This document shows positions 9,435 through 17,816 of a stretch of 64,000 bases of DNA, one piece after another. The position numbers and the translations under genes are program-made. Within the stretch, counting starts at the first letter, position 1. Each line of letters starts with the position of its first letter. The DNA comes from Beggiatoa sp. (GTDB taxonomy: Bacteria; Pseudomonadota; Gammaproteobacteria; Beggiatoales; Beggiatoaceae), in NCBI GenBank assembly GCA_003245895.1, contig QKBZ01000362.1, positions 1-64,000 of the forward strand, read 5' to 3'. Below the pieces are notes generated by a model. It ran no database searches. It had not been told where the DNA came from and was given only the letters and a program-made list of their open reading frames with translations.

Positions 9435-9834
9435 GGTTAACTATAGCCTTACGCAGAAAAAACATGGCATTCGCTATGGCGACTGGTTATAGTGAGCCAA
9501 TGACGCTACAGCAATGTATTAAGGGATGTGTATAAATGGAGGTGCGAGACAAGGCTAAAAGACTAAAAATATGCATCTCCACAACTGAGCGATATGTATC
9601 CTTATAACAGCATTTTAAGCAAAATGATTGTTGATAGGCATACTGGAGAAAACAAATTCTTTATATTTTTGACTCAACACCAACGCAAAATTCTGAGATG
9701 TCAACACCATTTAAGTGTAGCATCTTTAGCTAGCTAGGACGAATACATGTGCTTACACATGAGACAGGTCTCCTATTGACACGATGTGCCATCCGGCAGA
9801 AACAACAACAAGCAAACACCAAAGGGAAAACATC
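9435..9834. other. Divergent intergenic region between the hybrid kinase and the polyphosphate phosphotransferase gene
   Basis: 400 nt with no credible gene. The only structure noted is near the phosphotransferase gene: a 6-bp hairpin CATGTG-CTTA-CACATG (9746-9761), followed directly by GAGAC-AG-GTCTC (9761-9772). Both would lie in the 5' leader. No clear promoter could be assigned. Confidence 0.5.
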
Positions 9835-11409
9835 ATGTTTGAAGCAGCAGAAGTAGGGCGAAAAATTACTAAAGAAGCATTTAAGAAACAAGTGCCTAAA
9901 CTGCGTGAGCAACTGTTACAAGCACAGTTTGCTTTAAGTAAAACCAATACCCCCGTCATTATTATTATCTCAGGTGTTGATGCCGCCGGTCGCGGCGAAG
10001 TGGTCAACGCCTTAAACGAATGGATGGACCCGCGTGGTTTAGAAACCATCGCCATTGATACCCCCACCGACGAAGAACAAGCACGCCCTTATTTTTGGCG
10101 TTATTGGCGACAATTACCTGCTCGCGGTCGCATCGGCATTTTCTTTGGTGGTTGGTATGTCGACCCGATTCAAGATATGGCTTATGGTCAACTTGAACCA
10201 GCGCAAATGGATGAAGCTTTAATTCAAATCCGCCGCTTTGAGAGTTTATTAGTTGAAGATGGTGCATTGATTTTAAAATATTGGTTGCATTTATCGAAAG
10301 ATGAACAATGCAAGCGTTTGCATAAATTATCCGAAGACCCGCACACTCGCCGCAGCGTATCAGATCGTGATTGGCAGCACGCTGAATTATATGATGCCTT
10401 TACCCATGCCGCCGAACGCGCTATTCGCCATACAGATTCCGGCGATTCACCGTGGCATATCATTGAATCAACCAATACCCGTTACCGTGATTTAACCGTC
10501 GCGCAAAGCGTGTTGGAAAACTTAAACCACGTCATTGCCAAATATGAAGCCCGCGAGCAGTTACGACAACAAGGTGAGATACTCGCAACAGCCGCAACCC
10601 CCAGTGTGCCGAGTGATTTTAATCTCGGTAATCAAACCCGTACGGTATTAGACACGGTAGATTTAACACAAACGGTATCGGCTAAAGACTACCGCAAAGC
10701 GTTAACCACTTACCAAGGCAAGTTACATCGTTTAGCATGGGAAGCCAGTCGGCAAAAACGCTCAACCTTAATTGTGTTTGAAGGCTGGGACGCTGCGGGT
10801 AAAGGTGGCAGCATTCGCCGCATGACGCAAGCAATGGATGCGCGTTTATACCGAGTGATTTCCACCGCCGCCCCCACTGATGAAGAACGGGCGCATCATT
10901 ATTTATGGCGCTTTTGGCGACATATTCCACGTGCAGGGATGGTGACGGTGTATGACCGTACTTGGTATGGTCGGGTATTAGTGGAACGGGTAGAAGGCTT
11001 TGCTAATGAAAGCGAATGGAAACGCGCTTATTTAGAAATCAATAATTTTGAGGAAAACTTAGCCAAACATGGCATTATTGTGCTGAAGTTTTGGTTACAT
11101 TTGGATCAAGAAGAACAATTAAGACGCTTTAAAGAACGTGAACAAATTCCTTACAAGCGCCATAAAATTACTGAAGAAGATTGGCGTAATCGGGAGAAAT
11201 GGGACGAATATGTCACGGCTATTGATGACATGGTGGCACGCACCAGCACGGAGTTTGCACCGTGGACATTAATCGCTGGTAATGACAAACGTTTTGCCCG
11301 TTTACAAGTGTTAGAGACGGTTTGTCAACGCTTAGAAGCTGAATTAGGGGTGACGGAAGAGGAGTTACCCAAAGCAGAAAAAGCGAAAGACAAAAAGAAA
11401 AAGGGGTAA
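9835..11409 (+). CDS. pap: Polyphosphate:AMP phosphotransferase (two-domain PPK2, class II)
   Basis: 524 residues from the ATG at 9835, with AAAGGGA upstream. An earlier in-frame start at 9784 adds 17 residues that do not look native. Two PPK2 domains are fused. The N-terminal one (about 20-270) carries GVDAAGRGE. The C-terminal one (about 290-505) carries the canonical GWDAAGKGGS Walker-A-like loop, the lid module with DEERAHHYLWRFW, and YDRTWYGRVLVERVEGF. In characterised class II PPK2 enzymes the C-terminal domain is catalytic and the protein transfers phosphate from polyphosphate to AMP, giving ADP. The sequence keeps those residues. The C-terminus is a lysine-rich tail. The sixA-like gene follows after 2 nt, so the two are probably co-transcribed and coupled. 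Confidence 0.9.
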   Translation: MFEAAEVGRKITKEAFKKQVPKLREQLLQAQFALSKTNTPVIIIISGVDAAGRGEVVNALNEWMDPRGLETIAIDTPTDEEQARPYFWRYWRQLPARGRIGIFFGGWYVDPIQDMAYGQLEPAQMDEALIQIRRFESLLVEDGALILKYWLHLSKDEQCKRLHKLSEDPHTRRSVSDRDWQHAELYDAFTHAAERAIRHTDSGDSPWHIIESTNTRYRDLTVAQSVLENLNHVIAKYEAREQLRQQGEILATAATPSVPSDFNLGNQTRTVLDTVDLTQTVSAKDYRKALTTYQGKLHRLAWEASRQKRSTLIVFEGWDAAGKGGSIRRMTQAMDARLYRVISTAAPTDEERAHHYLWRFWRHIPRAGMVTVYDRTWYGRVLVERVEGFANESEWKRAYLEINNFEENLAKHGIIVLKFWLHLDQEEQLRRFKEREQIPYKRHKITEEDWRNREKWDEYVTAIDDMVARTSTEFAPWTLIAGNDKRFARLQVLETVCQRLEAELGVTEEELPKAEKAKDKKKKG

Positions 11410-11411
11410 AT

Positions 11412-11918
11412 ATGCAACTCTTAATCGTGCGTCATGCCATTGCAGAAGAGCGTGATGATTTCGCGTTAACCGGAAAGCCAGATGATTTGCGGCCTTTGAC
11501 CAATAAAGGCCGGAACAAAATGCGCAAAAACGTGCGCGGTTTGCTCAAACTGGTGCCACACATTAACTTAATTGCCACCAGTCCATTGGTGCGTGCAATG
11601 CAGACCACAGAGATCGTTGCAAAAGAGTATTTTAACCCGCCACAAGAAACCTTGCCCGCACTTGCACCACGCGGCGCAGCACAGTCTGTATTAGCGTGGT
11701 TACAGCAACAACCGACTCATGATTTAGTCGCACTCGTTGGTCATGAACCTGAGTTAGGGGAGTTAGCCACATGGTTATTAAGTGGCAAACCGGATACATG
11801 GTTGCCGATGAAAAAAGGCGGTATGTGTTTGCTGGATTTTCCTGACAAAATTGCACCAGCAGAAGCGGATTTGTGTTGGTTGTTAACGCCTGCGCAATTG
11901 CGGCGGATTGGTGGCTAA
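11412..11918 (+). CDS. sixA: SixA-type phosphohistidine phosphatase (histidine phosphatase superfamily)
   Basis: 168 residues. The ATG lies 2 nt after the stop of the polyphosphate phosphotransferase gene. It has the RHG-type motif as VRHAIAEE (catalytic His 8), the second conserved block TSPLVRAMQTTEIV, and the C-terminal VGHEPELGELATWLL with the second active-site His. In Escherichia coli SixA removes phosphate from phosphohistidine of the PTS phosphotransfer protein NPr and was earlier linked to ArcB. This window is crowded with hybrid kinases, but the direct neighbour is a polyphosphate enzyme, so the substrate here is open. The downstream region holds a repeat element rather than a clear terminator. 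Confidence 0.85.
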   Translation: MQLLIVRHAIAEERDDFALTGKPDDLRPLTNKGRNKMRKNVRGLLKLVPHINLIATSPLVRAMQTTEIVAKEYFNPPQETLPALAPRGAAQSVLAWLQQQPTHDLVALVGHEPELGELATWLLSGKPDTWLPMKKGGMCLLDFPDKIAPAEADLCWLLTPAQLRRIGG

Positions 11919-11978
11919 GTGGGGTTTATTGCGCTCAAGGGTATCTACACAAGCAAGAGTTTTATATTAAAAACAAGT

Positions 11979-12254
11979 AGTTTCTCGTTCACACCGTCTT
12001 GGTCACTGCCATTAGGTTAAGCAGGTATTGTCGTTGTAGGGTTTGCGCCGCGTCTTTTTGCGGTGCGAACGCGGAAAAGTCTGAACAGCGTGTAGGATGG
12101 GTAGAGGCGCGCCCGTAATTCTGTTTTAATCACAAAATTATCTCGCGCCGAAACCCATCTTGTAACACGATGGGTTTCGCTTCGCTCTACCCATCCTACA
12201 CGTTAGCATCACTTAACTTAATGGCAGTGATCTGGACGATGGGAACGAGAAACT
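11979..12254. repeat. Composite inverted-repeat element with long arms and a nested family-C REP block
   Basis: The outer arms AGTTTCTCGTTC (11979-11990) and GAACGAGAAACT (12243-12254) are inverted. Inside them, GTCACTGCCATTAGGTTAAG and CTTAACTTAATGGCAGTGAT form the same terminal repeat seen at 4869 and 46203. The cargo here is a different REP block (12036-12199). It fills the gap between sixA and the next kinase. No gene lies inside. Confidence 0.75.
12036..12199. repeat. Family-C REP block (GTAGGATGGGTAGAGGCG...), copy 1
   Basis: About 164 nt, nearly identical over its length to the block at 22637-22794, including the non-palindromic lead (GTAGGGTTTGCGCCGCG), the hairpin GATGGGT...ACCCATC and the mirrored end GATGGGTTTCGC...CCATCCTAC. 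It is nested inside the inverted-repeat element 11979-12254. Confidence 0.8.
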
Positions 12255-12272
12255 ATTAGGTGAGGTCAGACC

Positions 12273-15200
12273 TCAAGTCGAACTCACATTCATATACTCT
12301 TCTAACAACGAAATAATCTCATCTTCCGCAAAATTATGCGCTAATTGCTTAACTTTATTCATAAACGTATGCAGCTCTGCATTCTCTGCCATCAATTCAT
12401 CACATAACTCAATTAAGCCACCAATATCACCGCACATACACAATTCAAATAATGCTTGTGCTTGTGGCGGTGTAGGGCCTGTCAAAATATTCCCCATTTG
12501 ATCCGTCAATGGCAATAAGCTCTCATCATAAACCCATTCAATTTTTAACAAGCTTTGCAATAAATTAAATAACTCATCGACATGCACTGGCTTCGGTAAA
12601 AACGCATTGCAGCCTGCGGCTAAACTCTGTGCTTGATGATGTTCAAACACATTGGCAGAGACAGCCACAATTGGAATCTGTTTAAACGCCACGATTTCTC
12701 GTAAGTGGCGCACGGCTTCTAAACCATGCATTTTAGGCATGACTAAATCGGTTAAAATCATATCTGGCTGCAAACGTAATGCTTCTTGCAAACCCTGTTC
12801 GCCATCAGCAGCTTCAAATACATCAAAGCCAAGCGGCTTTAACAAATCATGCAACACGGCACGATTTTCCGCCCTATCATCCATCACTAAAATGCTTTTT
12901 GCCGTACCTTGATAGCCAATAATCGCCAGTTGTGGACAATGTGCAATCGGTTCTTCTAATAACTCTGTCGCTGGCAAACTTAAATTTGCTGAAAACACCG
13001 TGCCTTTATTTAACTGGCTGGAAACCGATAAATCGCCATCCATTAACTCAACCAATCGTTTGGTGATCGCCAAACCTAAGCCAGTGCCCTCAGCGCGGTA
13101 CTCTTGATCGCCGACTTGTTGAAATGGTTGGAAGATACTGTCTAACTCATGATCTGCAATGCCTAACCCCGTATCGGCAATTTCAAAATGGAATTGGCTG
13201 TCATGATAAGCAAGCCGCAATGTGACACGTCCCTCAGGTGGGGTAAATTTCACTGCATTGCTTAATAAATTAATAAAAATTTGTCGTAAACGCTTTTCAT
13301 CGCCTTCAACCCCCACTGGCAAAGGCGATAAAGGTACAAACTCAAACTTAATGCCCTTTTGCTCAGCTCGCACGGTAAATAATTCGCAAATACTCTTAAT
13401 AAAAATATCTAAATGAAAAGGCTGTATGTATAACTCAATACGCTCGGCTTCAATCTTAGATAAATCTAAAATATCGTTAATTAAATTTAATAAGTAATCG
13501 CCACTGCGTAAAATGACCTCTACGCCTTCACGTTGATGCAAAGATAAAGAACGATCCCGCAATAAAATTTGTGCATAACCTAAAATACCATTAAGTGGTG
13601 TGCGCAATTCATGACTCATATTGGCTAAGAAAGTGCTCTTAGCTCGGTTTGCTAATTCCGCTGCTTCTTTAGCCTCTCGCAAGGCTAACTCTGCTTGTTT
13701 TTGCGTAGTAATATCAGTAGAAATACCGCAAATGGCATAAGGAATACCTAAGCCATCATATAGCGGAAAACGCAGTGATAAATAAAAATTCTGCTCGCCC
13801 TTATTTTCTATCACTTCTTCAAATTCAATAGGCCGTTGTTCTCGAATCGCTAATAAATCGTGATGCCGACGAGCTAATGCCACTTCATGCGGAAATATAT
13901 CAAAATCTGTGCGCCCTAAATTTTGCGCTCTATCTAAATTAAATACGGACTCATAGGTCTTATTAATAAAACGATAAGTGCCTTGCAATTCTTTTAAGAA
14001 AATAATCAATGGAGCATTGTCTAAAATCACTTGCAAACGGGCTTCACTCTCGCGCAAAGCTTCATCTCGACGCTGTAAACTGGCGGTCATGGCATTAATG
14101 CCTTGTTGCAATAAGCCAATCTCATCATTATTAGGGGCATCTAAATGTACTTCAAAATCCCCTTCTCCCACAGCTTTAACGCAGGCGACAGACGCTTCTA
14201 AGCGTTTGATTAAGGAGTGACTTAATAAGACAAATAACACCACCATTAAGGCAATGCCTAAAATTGAAATCAGCAAGTTAAAGAATAAAGCTTGTTGCAT
14301 GCTGCGTTGTAACTGCGTGCGCGACAACATTAAGGCGCGTTCTGCTTGCACTGTTTCAAAATGAATATGTTGGGCTAACTCGCCTAAGCTTTTGGCTAAA
14401 TTATTATTTAGTTCTTGGAAGTCAAGGCTTAGATTTTGAGTTTGTTCTTGTAATTGTCGATGAATAAGATTTCCTTGTTCAATTAAGGCTGGTAGACGTG
14501 ATTCGATTAATTGCTGAATCAGCATCGTATGTCGCAATAACTCTCGAAACTGTTCTAACTCTGAATCCGTAAGTCCTAAGGTGGGTAAGGAAATCAACCA
14601 TGTTTGTAAAGTGCTAATATCACCTAATAATTGTTCGAGCTGATTTTGATTGTGTTGAGTGTTATTTGCTGTTCTTAATACCGTGCTGTTAATAAATCGG
14701 AACTGCACATATAAACGTTTGAAATCTTGTAATAACTCTTCTGCTGACTCGATTTGCTGAATGGCAGACTTTTGCTGAGCTTGTATTAAACCCCGCTTAC
14801 GCTTTAATAAATCAGCTTCTAATGGTTCTAACAACTCATAAATAGCATTGACTTCTTGCGCTAAGCTCTTATCAAGCTGATTAAATAAAGCTTTAATTTT
14901 ATTTTCTTGGTTAGGCTTATTATAAATTAAATTCACTAAATCATTATGTGCAAGCTGAATCAGCTTGCTTAACATATCATTGATATTATTAAACAGTTTC
15001 TCTTGATTGGTTTGAGCGCTTAAGGCTCTAAACTGTTCAGCCATTTCAGTCTGTATTGATAACTCTTGTTCCATTTCTTGCCAGTAATGGCTATGGATAA
15101 CGTCAATTTCTTTGGTGTTTAAAATCTCCTGCACGATACGCATTAACTGTGAATGGCTTATTTGCATGGTTTCAGTTAATTGCAATTGCGTATGGCGTTT

Positions 15201-15347
15201 TTGATTTAAGCCTAAGGTGTGATCTTGTGATTCTGCGGCTTGATTCACTTCATTGGTGGTCAATAAAGAGGTTGAGACTAAACTTATCCAAACCACGACA
15301 ATCAGTGCCCCCATCGCAATGAGGCGATTTTTAATGGACCAATTCAC
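12273..15347 (-). CDS. Membrane hybrid histidine kinase with long periplasmic coiled coil
   Basis: 1024 residues. The start is GTG at 15347, supported by GAGGAG about 9 nt upstream. TM1 is near residues 10-31 and TM2 near 358-385. The roughly 325 residues between them are glutamine- and leucine-rich with strong heptad character and no recognisable Cache fold. Then come HAMP (about 385-440), PAS (about 445-560), HisKA (MSHELRTPLNGILGYAQIL, His near 578), HATPase (LLSNAVKFTPPEG, GTGLGLAITKRL) and a receiver (SILVMDDRAENRA near 817, acceptor in LTDLVMPKMHG). The same helical tail as in the kinase at 6714 follows (GPTPPQAQALFELCMCGDI). It is most similar in layout to that kinase, with a different input domain. 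It is transcribed alone. Confidence 0.9.
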   Translation of the reverse strand: MNWSIKNRLIAMGALIVVVWISLVSTSLLTTNEVNQAAESQDHTLGLNQKRHTQLQLTETMQISHSQLMRIVQEILNTKEIDVIHSHYWQEMEQELSIQTEMAEQFRALSAQTNQEKLFNNINDMLSKLIQLAHNDLVNLIYNKPNQENKIKALFNQLDKSLAQEVNAIYELLEPLEADLLKRKRGLIQAQQKSAIQQIESAEELLQDFKRLYVQFRFINSTVLRTANNTQHNQNQLEQLLGDISTLQTWLISLPTLGLTDSELEQFRELLRHTMLIQQLIESRLPALIEQGNLIHRQLQEQTQNLSLDFQELNNNLAKSLGELAQHIHFETVQAERALMLSRTQLQRSMQQALFFNLLISILGIALMVVLFVLLSHSLIKRLEASVACVKAVGEGDFEVHLDAPNNDEIGLLQQGINAMTASLQRRDEALRESEARLQVILDNAPLIIFLKELQGTYRFINKTYESVFNLDRAQNLGRTDFDIFPHEVALARRHHDLLAIREQRPIEFEEVIENKGEQNFYLSLRFPLYDGLGIPYAICGISTDITTQKQAELALREAKEAAELANRAKSTFLANMSHELRTPLNGILGYAQILLRDRSLSLHQREGVEVILRSGDYLLNLINDILDLSKIEAERIELYIQPFHLDIFIKSICELFTVRAEQKGIKFEFVPLSPLPVGVEGDEKRLRQIFINLLSNAVKFTPPEGRVTLRLAYHDSQFHFEIADTGLGIADHELDSIFQPFQQVGDQEYRAEGTGLGLAITKRLVELMDGDLSVSSQLNKGTVFSANLSLPATELLEEPIAHCPQLAIIGYQGTAKSILVMDDRAENRAVLHDLLKPLGFDVFEAADGEQGLQEALRLQPDMILTDLVMPKMHGLEAVRHLREIVAFKQIPIVAVSANVFEHHQAQSLAAGCNAFLPKPVHVDELFNLLQSLLKIEWVYDESLLPLTDQMGNILTGPTPPQAQALFELCMCGDIGGLIELCDELMAENAELHTFMNKVKQLAHNFAEDEIISLLEEYMNVSST

Positions 15348-15449
15348 AAATGTTTCTCCTCACTGAGTACACCAATACGCTAACTCTTATTATTAGTGCA
15401 GACCACAAACCTTTAGAGCAAAATGACACAAGAAATTATCATTGTTTTG

Positions 15450-15986
15450 CTAAAGTTGAAAATATTTTGCGGGAATATTCGCTAATTCTGCATAGTGTTG
15501 TTTCGCCATATTAATATGTTCAATACTAATATGACGCTCTAACAAGGTACAATCATTCTTTTTATAGTGTGGGATATGTTTTTTTAGACGTGTTTCACAT
15601 TGCTTACAATTTTGATTAGCATATAAATTAATTGTTTCAAAATGTGCTAATAGCCAATGTTCGATACAAGGTGAGGAAATAAAAATATCCATCACACCTG
15701 TTTTTTCTAGTCGTTCATGCAAAGTATGATCGGCTTGCTGATATTCATCAGCATCAAACCATATAAGATAACCTTTATAATATTGACCATATTTCTCATA
15801 CTTCTTAATTGCTTCTAATAACACAGAACGCGCTTTTCCACCTTTACAATTTAATATAGAGCCAAGCGCATGTGTACCTAAATTTTTTAGATGTTTTAAA
15901 TAATTTTCTTCTGTACAACCTTCTACAATAGCTAAATACTTTTCAGGCTTTGCTTGTTTTTTTATATTTCTCTTGGCACGAGCCAT
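15450..15986 (-). CDS. rloB: RloB/AbiLii-like protein, predicted TOPRIM-type nuclease of an abortive-infection pair
   Basis: 178 residues from the ATG at 15986, which lies 1 nt after the rloA stop and has AGGGAG upstream; a TTG start at 16013 is less likely. After a basic N-terminus comes AIVEGCTEENYL (Glu 22) and then LIWFDADEY (Asp 78, Asp 80, Glu 81). This is the E plus DxD layout of a TOPRIM active site. SPCIEHWLLAHFE (105-117) is the hallmark of the RloB family, which includes lactococcal AbiLii. A CKQC pair lies near 128-131. In AbiL, both genes are needed for phage resistance. By analogy this protein would be the effector released or guided by the ATPase encoded just upstream. The nuclease role is inferred. 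Confidence 0.8.
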   Translation of the reverse strand: MARAKRNIKKQAKPEKYLAIVEGCTEENYLKHLKNLGTHALGSILNCKGGKARSVLLEAIKKYEKYGQYYKGYLIWFDADEYQQADHTLHERLEKTGVMDIFISSPCIEHWLLAHFETINLYANQNCKQCETRLKKHIPHYKKNDCTLLERHISIEHINMAKQHYAELANIPAKYFQL

Positions 15987-15987
15987 C

Positions 15988-17136
15988 TTATAACTCCCTA
16001 GGCTTAGCTCCAAAACGCCCTGCGCGATATAACAACTCTAAATCTTTTTCATATAAATTTTGAATGCTATCACCAAAATCGACAGCACAAAAAACACTGG
16101 TTTTACCTTGAGCACTTTTTTCAGTAAACCACAATTGCTCCGGCATTAAAATTTCCATCAAAAAACTATTGTGAAAAGAAAAAATAAGTTGCGCCTGATG
16201 TGGATTTTTCGCAGGATTTTGAAATAAGCCGATTAAGTAAGCGACTAAATTTTGATGCAACTTCAACTCAACTTCATCAATGATGACTACAGCACCTTGT
16301 TGTAAAGCCATTAATACTTTGAGAATAACCGCTATAAACTTTAAAGTGCCTTCACTTTCAAGCTCCAAACTAAATGGAAAAACGCCTTGTTCTAAAGCAT
16401 GCAAAAACTTTAACTCTTTAACACCTAAGGCATTTTTTTTAATTTGAACATCTTTAATACCTAAGTCAGCAATATGAATAACCGTTTTAAGTTGCTCACA
16501 TAAATCTCGATCAGCTAAAACATTGGTTAAAAAAGCTTGATTAAACTCAAACTCTCCTTTTTTTAAACCTGCTCGGCTAAGATTAGAAATAGACTCATAA
16601 TGCACACAAGCTAAAGCAAACTTTTGTTTAAACTGTGCCGCATAAGACACAATAGAACAATTTTCTCTCAAGCCTTCTATAGGAATAGAATCTTGTTCTG
16701 CTCCAAACGTGATCTTATTTTCAGTACGTTGATAAATTAATCTTTCCTGTTCATCTTGATTTAAAATACTAAGCTTCTCTGATAAGACAACATTATGATT
16801 TAGCAGCAAAATATATTCAAAATTGACCGCTTCACCATCAACTACTTGTTGAAAGATTAAATGTAATTTCGTCGCATTTTTTGCTTGTTTTGGCTCAATA
16901 AACGCTTGATAAGGAATGTCCTCCTCAGGTGCTAAGAAAGTAAAAGACCACTTCATAAAAAATAAAGTGAAACTTAATGCTTTAAGCACGGTCGTTTTGC
17001 CAGAGGCATTTGCCCCCGCAAAGCCGACTACTGCATGCGCTGGATGAAAACGCTCAGGTGTAACATTCAGATCAAACTCTACAATCGCTTGTTCTTTGAT
17101 CGAAGCAAAATTTTCTGCGGCAAAATATTTAATCAT
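15988..17136 (-). CDS. rloA: RloA/AbiLi-like AAA (ABC-type) ATPase, sensor half of a presumed defence pair
   Basis: 382 residues. The ATG (17136) overlaps the tsaB stop as ATGA. Walker A is GANASGKTT (41-49), the ABC-like signature is SEGTLKF (261-267), Walker B is VVIIDEVE (283-290) and the switch His is in FSFHNS (319-324). This is the SMC/RecF-like ATPase layout of the AAA_15/AAA_21 group, as in RloA, AbiLi and the ATPase halves of PARIS and OLD-type systems. It has no nuclease domain of its own, which fits a partner in trans (rloB, 1 nt downstream). Its overlap with the housekeeping gene tsaB means it is probably translated by coupling from the epmA-tsaB message. No mobile-element remnant is visible beside it. 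Confidence 0.82.
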   Translation of the reverse strand: MIKYFAAENFASIKEQAIVEFDLNVTPERFHPAHAVVGFAGANASGKTTVLKALSFTLFFMKWSFTFLAPEEDIPYQAFIEPKQAKNATKLHLIFQQVVDGEAVNFEYILLLNHNVVLSEKLSILNQDEQERLIYQRTENKITFGAEQDSIPIEGLRENCSIVSYAAQFKQKFALACVHYESISNLSRAGLKKGEFEFNQAFLTNVLADRDLCEQLKTVIHIADLGIKDVQIKKNALGVKELKFLHALEQGVFPFSLELESEGTLKFIAVILKVLMALQQGAVVIIDEVELKLHQNLVAYLIGLFQNPAKNPHQAQLIFSFHNSFLMEILMPEQLWFTEKSAQGKTSVFCAVDFGDSIQNLYEKDLELLYRAGRFGAKPREL

Positions 17137-17816
17137 GTTTTCACCACCTGATTCCGCAAATACACCGGCATCGCCTGCTCTGCTGCCATCACATCCCCCG
17201 CAGCAAAAGCCGCACGCACCAATGGAGCCATATCCACTGCGTCCGGCAATAACTCAGGCCACCATTTTTCGAGCTGACTACCCTGCGCCTTCACCTGCTG
17301 AGTCAAGGCATCGGCAAAAGTATCCCAACCACTGCCCGCGCCAACCCACGTACCTGCCTCAGCGACAGATACAGCCTCAGGTGCAATCACCACTTCTTCG
17401 CCCATTAACTGCATACAATTGTCAGCATTTAAGCGATAACAGCCCCAATAGACTTCAGCCATACGCGCATCAATGCTGGCAAGCACCTGAGTTGCACCGT
17501 GGCGGTGATAAGTCATTTGTGCCAAAGCAGCTAAATCAGAAATGGCGGCTACCGGTAAATCCAGACCAAAGGCGATGCCTTGCACTACACCACATGCAAT
17601 GCGCAAGCCGGTAAAGCTGCCAGGCCCGCAGCCAAAGGCAATACCTGTCAACTGTGCGGGCACTAAACTCGCTTCAGCCAAGACGCTATCGACCATCGGT
17701 AAAACCAGTTCTGTATGTCGGCGTGGTGCAAATTCGCTACGGCTGAGCACTTGGTCGCCACAGATTAAGGCGCAAGAACACGCCTCGGTTGCAGTATCTA
17801 CAATTAAAACATTCAT
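17133..17816 (-). CDS. tsaB: tRNA threonylcarbamoyladenosine biosynthesis protein TsaB
   Basis: 227 residues from the ATG at 17816; a TTG one codon upstream is unlikely. TsaB is the ASKHA-fold partner of TsaD, needed for N6-threonylcarbamoyladenosine at position 37 of ANN-decoding tRNAs. The start NVLIVDTATEACSCAL and the block GIAFGCGPGSFTGLRIACG, with a later SDLAALAQ, are diagnostic. The gene shares TGATG with the epmA stop at its 5' end and ATGA with the rloA start at its 3' end, so three genes are tightly packed. Length is normal for the family (about 220-235). Confidence 0.93.
   Translation of the reverse strand: MNVLIVDTATEACSCALICGDQVLSRSEFAPRRHTELVLPMVDSVLAEASLVPAQLTGIAFGCGPGSFTGLRIACGVVQGIAFGLDLPVAAISDLAALAQMTYHRHGATQVLASIDARMAEVYWGCYRLNADNCMQLMGEEVVIAPEAVSVAEAGTWVGAGSGWDTFADALTQQVKAQGSQLEKWWPELLPDAVDMAPLVRAAFAAGDVMAAEQAMPVYLRNQVVKT

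Noticed and set aside
17096-17614. 172-residue plus-strand open frame opposite tsaB and rloA
   Set aside because: Antisense to two recognisable genes; proline/glutamine-rich composition typical of a shadow frame and no ribosome site.
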